This document shows positions 1 to 12,100 of a stretch of DNA of 64,000 bases, in pieces; position 1 is the stretch's first letter, and each line of letters starts with the position of its first letter. Origin of the DNA: Phoronis australis (taxonomy: Eukaryota > Phoronida > Phoronidae); NCBI GenBank assembly GCA_002633005.1, contig NMRA01000056.1, positions 1,023,521 through 1,087,520 on the forward strand, in the 5' to 3' direction. Both the position numbers and the translations under genes were made by a program. The notes below the pieces were generated by a model. It ran no database searches, was not told where the DNA came from, and saw only the letters and a program-made list of their open reading frames with translations.

Positions 1-19
1 TGAAGCAGGCCCAAGTTAC

Positions 20-188
20 CTTGATTAGCTAGGTAGGCATTCTCCTCTCCGTCATCACCCTTGGTCAGTCTAGCCAAGCCAAAGTCAGCGACCTTGACTG
101 TATTGTTGTCACCGACCAAGATGTTGGCAGCTCGCAGGTCACGGTGGACAAACTCCATCATCTCCAAGTAAGCCATTCCATCAGTGAT
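20..188 (-). CDS. Kinase exon: catalytic loop and activation segment
   Basis: A 169-base exon starting ITDGMAYLE and containing [15 protein letters not shown] and a lengthened acidic activation segment before the Tyr of AYLANQ. The donor CAAG|GTAACT lies at 19-18, so the remaining C-lobe is to the left of the window. Confidence 0.92.
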
Positions 189-3100
189 CTGAGAAGACAG
201 AGGTTAGTTTTTAGAACGAAATGTATTTCTCCAAAGTACTCTTAGTTCATTGTTCACCTGAGGCAGAATTTTTCGTGTCATACGATGCAATTAAAGTGGC
301 CATAGGTCAGTTTAAAAAATCTTCAAAAATAGGTGCAAACACAATGCAATGAGAAAACCAATCTGCACCATTGTTGGGAGGGCCAGATTTCCTTCAAGTT
401 ACTCAACAGCATTTTTATAACCAATCATGAGGCATATACATAACAAAGATGTCCAGTCTCTGCCATGTTACTAGTCCACTACATGATCAAACACCCCCCA
501 CCACCAGCCCACCACCACCACTAACCCCACAACACCACCCCCCCGCACCCACCCCCTAGAACCCAACAACACTATCCTAGTTACCTGCACAGACATGTCA
601 ATGATTATGTCCAACGTGAGTTTCTCCTCCGTATCATTCCTAAGATACTCGAGCAGCGAGCCATTGGACATGAGCTCGGTAATGATGTAGATAGGTTCTT
701 CCTGCGTGCACACCGCAAACAACTGTACCAGGTTCTTGTGTCGCAACGTGTGCATGATTTTAGCCTCCTGTAGAAAATCCTCTGTCGACATGGAGCCTGG
801 TTTAAGAGTTTTGACAGCAATGTCTACCGTTTTCCATTTACCTGGTGAGAGTGAGACAAAAACATTGAGCAAAAGGCATACAATACAAGACAAACGTAAT
901 CAGACAAAACACCCTTTCCCCACTATGACGACTAATTCTATTAACAGCAAAAACTACTGGCATCAACTATTAGGGCGGCAAACTTTTAACTACAAGATGG
1001 CTTACTTCCTGTTAATTCTCCTTCATTCTTGGTCATCAGGGGAGACTACTCTGACCATGAATTCAGCTTCCGCCCAGCCATCTTGACAGGGAATTCTGGG
1101 TCATTATGTCTGAATACTTTTGGCTTGTACTTGATATTAGTGTTCAAAAAATGACAAATGAATATTTCAACAGGAAAATGACAACCAATACGAGAAAAAA
1201 AATCTTAGCTCATTTTTTAAGATTTTTAATGGATTAACCTAACATAACAAAACCAATGCTATGAAGTTGACATGCATCCAGGGTGTATCTCAAACAATAA
1301 GCTCTAGCGACGCTAGAAAGTGCTACAGTAGTCGAATTCACCTGAAAATCAAATTGCATCGGCGCATTGTCATCATACACCCGAGTCAAGTTTCATTGAA
1401 ATCCTTCAATTTGTTCCTTAAATATCACCTGGAAATGGTATTCCCCAAACGTCATTTGCTGCTGTGGTTGAATCCACCCAAAAAACAAATGATCCAGCAC
1501 ACTGACATATTTCTGAGTCAAGTTTTGTTGGCACTCGTCAATCAGTTCTTCAGTAATTACTCTTCTCCAAAACAACACTTGAAAACTCCTTGATGAGAAC
1601 AAAATGGTCACTAGGAGGGGCTACAGTATTTGAATCCGTCTGAAAATTTAATGGTGCTGGCGCTTTGACATCACATACTTTGTGTCAAGTTTCATGAAAA
1701 TCCGTCAATCACATCATTCTCTAGATATCATCCAGAAACACTCTTTCCCAAAACGGCTGCTAGGAGGCGGTGCAGTGATCAAATCCACCAAAAATCAAAT
1801 GGTACTGGCGCATTTTCTTCACATACCTCAGTGACAAGTGTCATTGAAATCCGTAAATCTGTTCTTAAAATATCATGCAGAAATACTCTTCCACAAAATG
1901 GCCACTGGGACAGTTTCAGCGCATTGACATCATATACCTCAGTATCAAGTTTCATTGAAATATGTCAGGTTCTCTTGATATCATCCAGAAACGCTCTTCC
2001 CCAAACAATACTTGAAAAGCCTTAGTCCAGAACAAAATGGCCACTGGGAGGTAATACAGTGGTCAAATCTGCCCGAAAATTTAATGATGCCAGCGCATTG
2101 ACATCACACACCTCTTTGTCATTTTTTATAGAAATCCTTCAATCAGTTCTCTACATATCCAGAAAACCTTCTACACAAAATGGCCACTAATAGGCACTGG
2201 TGCAGTTGAACCCGCCAGAAATCCAAATTCTGCTGGCACATTCTGATCATATACCTCTGTGTCAAGTTTCATTGAAGTCCGTCTGACGGTTCTCTAGATA
2301 TCATCCGGAATCACTCTACCTCAAAGCAATATTTGAGAACCCCCTAGTCAAAAACTAATTGGCCACTAGTGGTCGAATCCGCCCAATAGCTTAATGGTGT
2401 CGCAAAGAAAATGTAATAATGATTTAAAACCATATGATTTCAAAAATTCCAACCCAGTAATGTATCTTTTTTTAAACAACAATTTTCAGAACTTTTGATT
2501 GCACACATATTGGGCATTTTCGGTCAATTTCTGCTCGTCACCACGGCTACAAAAACTTAAACACGAAAACACTTTATCAAATTTTGGGAATTAAAAAATG
2601 AGATCTGGATGAATGCGTTATTTGAAAATATGTTGTCTAATTTGGTTTTAGGCACCCATTGGCTTCCACTGAAAATTACACAGTTCAGTAGTGAATGCTC
2701 TGTACTTGCAGCTTAACTCATAAACGATGCTCTTCATATTGGCACTCTCTAGAGTAATAAGAGCATGAAAGTGACTTCCAAGTGATTCCGACTCGGGTTT
2801 GGTGGACAGAAATTCAATTATTACATAGTGGTTCATGAATATAAATACAGACGGAATAAATTACACGGTCAGCTCTTCCCATTGTTTGATTAGTTAAAGT
2901 TCGCATCTAAGCTCGTTGACACGGGCTGGGATCGAAATTCTCTCGCTCTATCTATGGCAGCCACTGGCTTTGTCGCGAATACATCTTCGCAGTGGGAAAT
3001 ATATGGAACAAGACGTCTTTGCTCATCAACAGATATTTCAAAAGGTTTGCCTTTTTTCATAAGCCATTGTGACACAGAAGTGAAAATTTGCTGACATTAT

Positions 3101-6100
3101 AAAAGCAGGAAAGGTGTTATAACGCTGTTGATACCAGTAGGATGAAGAAACTTCCCTCCGGCATTACACAGGAATATATAGGTGAACGCCTGTCCAGCAA
3201 AGACTTGATCGCCGTCTGGTGGGTTAGTGAATTTAAATATGGCGTGGCTGTTTTGAAAGTCAGCTATTACAGTTGATTTTATATAGAACAACCATACATG
3301 CAGAACACAATACCTTTGTATACTTTTCCAAAGTTGCCAGCTCCTAATTCTTTGATAAGTTTGACGCCATTTCGGTTGATCTCCAGCTCTCTGAATGAGA
3401 TGACAGGGGGCTCACGGGGACACGGCTGAACTAGTCTTTGGCATAATCCGTCGGACTCCACTGAAATAGGTTACCATAACCACATCTTAAGTTGTCTGCA
3501 CGTGAAGCAGAAATAACTACCATGATCGTCCACATTTATGATCAGTGTTTTTAAATACTGAGAAACAAAAAATTCTTTGGATGCATGGACATTGAACTGA
3601 CTGCAGATTTGAAAATGAGACTGATGAGTCGGTAGTGGTCAAATAGGCAAACCACTGATTATGACAGAGAAACTCAAATGTCTAGGAGAAGGCATTGAAA
3701 AAATCGGGAGAAGACTGTGTGCCTCAGTGGCTTGAGCTTTAGACTCCCGTTTGAGAGACCCAGTTTCGAAAACTGGCCTTACTGGCAGACAATCGAGCAT
3801 TGTACAAAGAGGTGTCCTACTCCTCTGAGCTCGGTCTTAATAGTGAATGCATGCGATGGAATAAATGAGAATATGAATACAATAAGAAAGTGATTTCTGG
3901 GCTTTGCTCATATTTTTTAACAAAATGGGGGCTTTCAAAAATGAGTCAGGGTGATCGAATAAGCAAACCACAAAAACCACAAAATAAGCAACCTCAAAAA
4001 TAAAAATGGCCACTAGGGGGCGTAGAATATGTCGAATCCGGCCAAAAATGGGAAGGTTTCGTTGTCTACTGAATAAAAATCTATTTGCCAAATTTCATGA
4101 GAATAACATGATGCAGACGTTAGGCAAAATATTGAAAATCTAGATGTACATGAGAGAGTTGTCTCTCCAGTCCGGTTATGTAAGATTACCTTCTAATGAT
4201 GGGCTTGAGCTATAGCAACTGGGTTAGCAGTAGCCCTTATAAGGCCATGTGTTTTGAAACAGTGTCTGACAGCAGGAATTACTTTCCACAGAGCAATACA
4301 TGTACTGTGAAACTGGTCACAGCAAAACACTGTAACTTCATTATTCGTGGGCCAATTTTTGTGCTTCAAAAATGAAATTTGAAGGTTTTCCGTAATGAAC
4401 ACAGACATCCACAAACTTTTAAAAAAGGGAAAGCAAAAACAAAACGAAAAATAATTCAGCACAGCCAGGCAGCTGTGTGGCTTGTAACCCACGTCAATAG
4501 ACTCAATACGCTCAGCATGCTACCCTCTCACTGGCACTGGGGATAACTATATAAAATCCGTATGTGCATGAAATCAGAGAAAACCTCGCTGACCATGGGC
4601 AATGGAGAGGTTGTGCGTATCCTTTTCTACGCCTAATGGAGACAAACATACAAGACTAAAATTTCCACTAAGGCACATACCATATATTGAATCCGTTTGA
4701 AAATTTCGACAGACCATCCCATTTATGACAGGAACATGTCTGCTCAATTTTACAACCATCCATCGATGGGTTTTGGGACATAGTAGCCGACAACGGATGA
4801 CAACCGGACAAAGATGACGGCCGGCACTGTGTGCCCATATATGTTTATGTGGATGGACAACAAATGAAATCCTAACACAGTTTTTACTTGCATATCTTTT
4901 CACTCACCTGAGTAATGATTAATAAGTTCGTTTATGGTCGAAAATGTCCGCTTGGGTGCAATGTACACTCCACCATTGTCCAAGTTTTTTATGCGGTAAT
5001 GCTTAATTATGACGTCCTGCGTCTTGTTGTCGAAATCACGAATAGAGAGTGCATGGGTCTTTTTATCTACAAAACAATTTTTAAGAAATCATAAAACCAA
5101 CACTAAACACATCTCTGGGCAAAATTTCCAACAAACCGAATCTGAGAATGTTACATGACAAAAGCAACATCCCATGATGACAAAAGTAACATCCCATGAC
5201 AAAAGTAACATCCCATGACAAAAGAGAATCTGGTTTTAAAGTAAGTGCACATGAGGTGTTTCACAAAATAAAACACACATCGCTTAAATGTTCAGGCATC
5301 GCTGTTCTCACTCAAGTGGTCTTGATAATTATCTTAACACATTTCCATTCTTTCACAGGCCTGAAGTGTCATTAACATGATACTAAATCCCGACAGCCTC
5401 TCATGCAAAAAATGGAAAACTTTAAAAACAATTCTCAACAACACTTTAGAGAAGAATGCATAAAGCCAGCATCCGACGGTGTCATATGAATCTGATTGGT
5501 TATTTCTAAGAGATGTTCCGAAGTTGGCCCAATTCATTTTTTCTGTGGTCCTGTTTGACATAGTCTTTGTAAGGAGTTATATACACTCGGGAGTCCAAGG
5601 GTGAGATGTCAACTACCAAGTCTGATTGGATTTCTGTACTCAACCCAATGGTCCCAATGACTCAGTCCCGGTTGTGGAAGAAATCTTTTCAAACTTATGT
5701 TCATTAGGTCATGTGATGCTGCCACAGGTGGCGAGGTGACCAGACTTAAGAATGTTAGCGAGTTATCAAACTTGTTCTAAATTTTCACGGTTGACAAGAG
5801 TTACAGAGCCTGATTCTACTTTGAAATTCACAGAGGAAGTAAACTTGAGGATTAAGATAACACTAGGCTCAGATTAATCCTAACAGAGATTGAGGACACC
5901 TAAGCCTCACTGTAAACAATCTTTTATTGGACACAGGAAGGTGGGAAACCCATTCCCAGTAGAAAAAGGTGCTTCAGGCTAGGATCAGGGTGGAAATGTC
6001 AAGCATCAAAACATTATTTTACCAGAACCAATTATGCAATTTTCATCTGATTAATCTTAAATTGAAAATACCTCAATACTGTGTTACATAATGGGTAATT

Positions 6101-9100
6101 TAACCTTCATTGTTATACTGTTTAAAAATGTGAATTCTACTGACAGAAATAATTAGCACATGCACACATGCATTTTTAATTTAAACTTTGGATTAAGGCG
6201 CATCTCCAAATACAAGCACTTGAAGGAGTGAGTGATCGCATGATCATTCCGTTCTGTTTTGGGAAAGATCAAATTCGTTCCGTGTCGTGAGTGGCGAATT
6301 GATCTAGTTCGAGCGTAGTTTTCGCAGCCAGTCTTTGTCAAAATAAGTTTAACATCACTCTACGAATGAAATAACTAACAGCGAATATTAAACTTGATTA
6401 ACGCATGGTCAAAATCACACGCAGTGCTCATAATAAATATTGAACCGCAATAAATCAATGAACTCTACTGGGTCTATAGTTAGTACAGTGAGTTGGCCTA
6501 TTAAAAGATCAAGTTTGTTGCAGCGAATCTGGCCGTGGATGAAATCGATGAGCTTCACTGGGACCAAAGATTAAAATCATAAGCATTAACACGGTGTATT
6601 ACAGAATCATCTAAATGATTTATGCCGTAGACGACTTAGGATATTAAATTATAGTTAATTAATTGAGTTAGCCAGACTTAAATCCATTACGCACGAAGGA
6701 TTGATTCATTAACAATTACACTGGTGCCAAAAGGTGTTACATCACTCAGTCCTGAAGTCTACCTACATAGTCAGAGAATATAACTCCACCATGCACGAAA
6801 AATATAGGCATGTGGCCAGGTGTCTTCTGCGGTGCACCAAGCGGGCTTAGGCCTGTGCCTTCTGTGGTGCACCAGGCATGCTTAGATCACACAGTTGCGC
6901 CCGTTGCACTAATCACACTCAAGAGGATTACTCAGCTTGAGATTCTTCATGAGTGAAGTCCTCTAATCTTCACGGTTTTTTTTCATGCATGAAGGAGTGA
7001 TTCATTAACATTTGCACTTATGCTAACAAGTGAAAAATATGCCCTGAAGTCTACCTGCAGCTGGCCTGACGAGGAATGTGCCGATTGGGTTGCCAGGCAA
7101 CAACAAAGCTTTGTCGGAATCACGACGCTCATAGGCAAACCACCAACTGTAATAAATACAAACAAATGCTGCAAAATACAGATTCAATTGCTTATGTAAA
7201 ATATCATTTGCATAACTTTTCATTTTCATTTTCAAAATCAAATTTCCATCAGCAAAAATCAAATTTCATCTGCAACAAACAGCACAGACAAAAACCTCGA
7301 GATGAATTCTTGAACAGTGAATAGTTAGCTACAATATTCTTTCTTCTTTATAACCAGCGTTGTTCCCAATACGGAACACTCATATGATAGCTTTGCAAGC
7401 AAATGATAATAATATACAAATATTGGATTAATAAACTGTGCTTCTAGATGTCAGTAAAGTATTTGGCAGACAATGTTCAGCACCACCAAGAGTTTTCATG
7501 TGATGTGGACGGAAAATTGAAGTAGAGAGATTTCATGTTTCGAAAAATTCTTTGCAATTATCTTGCTGTCAAATAGTCATAGTTGTATGGAGGTATGCTC
7601 AACGACATCATGTAAAAACCCAAAACATCAACAAATGAAAGAAATTATGTTTAATTTAGTCAACTCGGCAGATCTTGTAAGCCATAATTTGACTAAGGTC
7701 ACATCAAACAGATGTCACTTAAGTGCCCTCACCATGCAAAGAATCTGTACATTGGCCGTTCCTGCTATAATTGTAGCCTTGTTGATTGCTTCACTGATCA
7801 AATGAGACAGTGATGCTTCAATTAGACAATGCCAGCTTATAGAAAATCTATACGCTCTAGCATCCAGAATCGAACAAAACAAGAATTCCTCAAATGAAAA
7901 CAACTTGTAATTGAAGGGTGTATGAAAGAGACACTTCCTTCTACAGTTCTTTGGTAAGCTGTGTATGTTCACTAAGACCTTGTTTTCCTTAAAAAAACCT
8001 GTACATGCCCGTTTCCTTAGTGAGTATTTCAAACGGAGCTTATAAATAATTTTTCTGTGCAACAGAAAAATCTAACCCGATTCACGTGATTATACCAATT
8101 AGACAGTAAAGCCGTTTCCACAGCACACATTCGAGTGCAGGTGTGTATTATGTTTTTGAAAAATGGAAAATAACAGCTTTGGCAAATTATCATTGCCATC
8201 TTGAAGAGCGAGTTTCAAAATGTGGTGTGTGAAATGCATCTGTAAAGCAAAATACACGTTGACCTACTCTTGTGCCTCCAGGGAATCTGTGTCTTTCACC
8301 ACATAGTTGCTAGGAATGTAGCCTTCCTGCCCTGTCTGTAGATGGCGTGCCTGCCACCAGAGTTCAACCTCCAGCTTGTCACTGGAAAGTCAAAGGTCAA
8401 TTGTCATTAAACGGTCAAAGGTCGCAAAATTGTAGGGTCATCGTGTCAGTGTCACCAAACAATGGAAAGAAACAGGGACATAACACAGAACGAAGAAACA
8501 AATCATCCATGCGGAAAAATTAAAAGAAAATCGAATTCCATACTCGACCAAAAACTTCTATTGTATGGAAAACACCCCGCCCAAACAAAGCCAGATAAGT
8601 ATAACATATGTAATGATTCCAGTAACATGAAAAGAATCCAATGTTGGGCAACTCGACCAGTTTGCGTACTTCGAAATCTGCCGCAATGATAAAAGAGACT
8701 ATGCTGCTTTAGTAATAACATCGCCTAAGACTGCTCTGGTTAATCAGACCCATCATAAGCACAATGGGGTAGTATTTCTAAATTTTCGTTTTGAAAGTTT
8801 TGAAATAGCGTATTAGTTTGTATTAGTTTGTAAACAGGAATCAGGGTTTGGTTTTTGAATTTTGAAAATCCGACAAAAAATATGACTTTCACAAGCTAAA
8901 ACTTTTGAATAATGTTGCAATAATATGTTCCTCATTAACTCTGCTGGGTGTGCAACATAATTGGGCCAATTACCAAACCACGAGGCAGCAGTTGGATTTT
9001 GAGGTAAGCCAAGTGTCATCCTATAATTCTTGTCATGACATGCACTATCAAATTACAACAAAAGCCCTGATTTAAAAGTTATGGTAAACACGATCATTTT

Positions 9101-12100
9101 TAAATACACAAAAGTTTCACCATTTCAATTAAACTTGGGTAATTATGAAAAGCTTTATATTCCTTGTCAAAACAAATAAAAGATATCTGTTCTTTTGAGC
9201 AAGAGACTAAATCTGTCCCAGTAGTGGCTTACATCCTTGGCATATATCAACTTCTAAAAAATGAGGCGTTGGTTCATTTTCTGAGAGACTATCAATATGA
9301 TTTGCAAAATAGTCACATAAAACAAAAACAATTGACAAGCAGCACCATCAAAATAACATTTAGCATAGGATGCAGTATTTAGTCCATGACATGCAAAGTC
9401 CATTAGGAACTGGTTTACTGATGAGTTGCGTGTCAGACACTTTGGAATAATGGCAAAAGCAAGTCCTGTTCCCCTGATAGAACTGAGCATACGATCGATG
9501 GATGAAATCAGCAATTCAATGTGGCTTTGTCAAAGGTGCGTCTACCGTGTACACAAATGCGCTCACAGGAAAAAATAATAAGTACAGCAGAACCTACATA
9601 CTTACAAAATATCTTACATCTCTGCCCACTTTGGATTTCAGCCCTTTACTAAATCAGGGGTGGTAATGAAATCACTAGAAAGAGGTTATACCATAGCATA
9701 GTAGAATACCTAATCTTTCTCTTCAAAACACCACAGCAAGGCCTCTTGCCACAAATGAACAATTTTTATAAAAGCGTGAAAATTTTGAGACATCCAGTGG
9801 AGAAAACAAATAAAGTTTGAGTCTAATACTGGAATAAAAACTTACAAAAATTAGCGACGTTGTGTCCGCATCTCACGGACTTCAGCTTGGCTTGTGACGT
9901 TATTGTTATTCTGGCCAATTGGTGGCGTTTTGACCAGACAGCAAGGCACTGACGTCAGAAAACCATCCCATATGTGTGAGAAATCGAATCTTAATTTAAA
10001 ACGCCTCTTTTATTTAAAGAGGGACTCTCAATGCGCTCATGGATAGCTTCCTTTACACCCCTTCTGAACCAGTCTTCCTCAAAGTCTAGGATAGTGACAT
10101 TATCAGTATTGCAATCATGTCCAATTTTTACCAAACGTAATTTTTAGTGGAAAATGTTCTGCTCTCGTGGCAGACGTTCCAAGGCCCATGGTCAGGTGCT
10201 ACAACCCCTGAGATGCTCCCTGTTACAAGCAGATTACAACACCTGTTCAATCTAAAGTGCTCTGCAAGGCCAATTTCCTGGACGGTACAGAACCAGGATG
10301 TAGAAGACTGGCAACCATCACAACGTTAAACATCAAACATATAAAGTCAGAAGTACCTTTTATCAAAGGTCATAAGAGAGATCTCGGCCAAAACAGTCGC
10401 ACCTTGATTTTTTAAAAGTGAAATTGATTTGAAAATGAGCTTAAATTACATTCAAGTTAATAACAATCGTTTCGCTCAAACAAAATTCAAGTGTCACCTT
10501 TGCAATGACATTCTACAACCGTCTTAGACGGTGTACGACCTGCGATAAACAGGACCATACTGTACGATAACATCAAAGTATTTGGGGAACAAGCCTGCCT
10601 TTACGAACAGTGCGTCCAGAAAAATGCTCAGGCGGATAAGCCGCAATGAAGCCTGCTTTGAAACAAAACGTCATAAAGTAAGCCCTTGAGTAGTGTCAGG
10701 ATCCAAAAGCTGTGACTATAAATCACAATACGATTATCAAGACATTCACACCGTCACACTTTCAGCCAGATCCGGGTACATAACGCTCCGGGGATTATGG
10801 GTGTGAACGTTGTGATGGTCAGGATGAGAGATTGGGGCTGATGCCTATTATTAACAAGATGGCCGACAAAGGAAAATTGATGCACATGGGACATAACTCC
10901 TAGAATTTGCCAAAGTTTACATTCCCCAAAGCCACAATATCTTGCTCTGACTAGAGAGTAATGGCAAGTGTACAAAAATTTCAAGAAATATACCCAGGGT
11001 GCATTTTTTGAAAAAATATATGGTTACCCTAATACCGTAATGTTTTCCCCAGATTCAGAGAAAATGGACACCAAAGCCTCAATCAAAAGAAATTTTAATA
11101 CATAAATGTGTTACCAAATCACCTTTTATCAAACAAACAACTCCTGTAATCACATGCATATAATTCAGGTAAATGCTCCAGGAATTTTCTTTTTATTATG
11201 TGCCAGTTCAAGTATTCTTTCATTCAGTATATTCAGCAAAGCCAAACATGCCTTCAGTCGTGGAAACTCCCTCGGTCCAAATACACCACAGACTTGTATA
11301 CCAAAATCTCAAGTAGTGTATTGCGACACAAAAGTCTCAGACTCACTGAATGCAACCCTAAACTAGGACGGACTTTTGAACTGCCCATAAACTCTCACCT
11401 TTCAGTGATGACCTCCATGCGATCGCCTTTCTTAAACTCAAGGTCGTCATCTGCTTGTTTTGCATAGTCAAACAACGCCTTCACCACTACAGCACCTGGA
11501 AGCAGACATTGAATTTGAAATTGAGTGACAGTAAACACTTTTCAGTTCAGGACCAAATGTAGAGGGAAAAGAACTGAATTTTACGCTGCCGTTTACGTGG
11601 CTTATACACGAGTTTTGCTATAAATTTGGCAGATTTCTGATTATTTGGAACAAATGTAGTAAATCTTGCATGCGCGTTATTTGTCTTTTCTTTCGTTTTA
11701 GTTAACAGTTCAAATAATGAAAAAATTCGATTTTCAATGATCATAGATTTAGCTTTTATAATCCGCAGTGTCTAAAATGGCAAGGAAGGAATACTGCCCC
11801 AAACAGACATGAGTCATCACTCATGTCCAGCTCTGTTCCCCAACGCCCAAACAAAAGAACCATCATAAAAGTCTTTAGGTCTGATGTTTTAACTCCAAAT
11901 TGAACTCGAAATCATTTTTGTCATTTTCTATTCTGCTTTTTGCCAATTCAAGAGAAGTGCCTCTTATTGTATGCATGGGTTGCATGAATGACTTTCCAAT
12001 CCTAGTTCGTACTTGACGACTCCAGCATGAAGGCAAAACGAGCCTGGACACAAAGTTTCGAGTTGTTACTCGAAATCTTGAGTAATATGGTATTACTAGA

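Larger units (their letters stand above)
5067..7054 (-). other. Kinase intron, 2.0 kb
   Basis: It contains a short tandem repeat (5154-5224) and a repeat fragment at 6810-6935 (gcggtgcacca, cccgttgcac) that is related to 18112-18190. No exon is seen. Confidence 0.7.

Noticed and set aside
471-893. A 140-codon minus-strand frame as a stand-alone kinase fragment
   Set aside because: Only 585-841 is exon. The ends are intron read-through, including the G-rich tract.
8000-8100. Possible additional kinase exon between the SH3 and SH2 exons
   Set aside because: The phases of exons 8381-8268 and 7146-7055 already join directly (GA|T giving Asp), and SH3-SH2 spacing matches the family.
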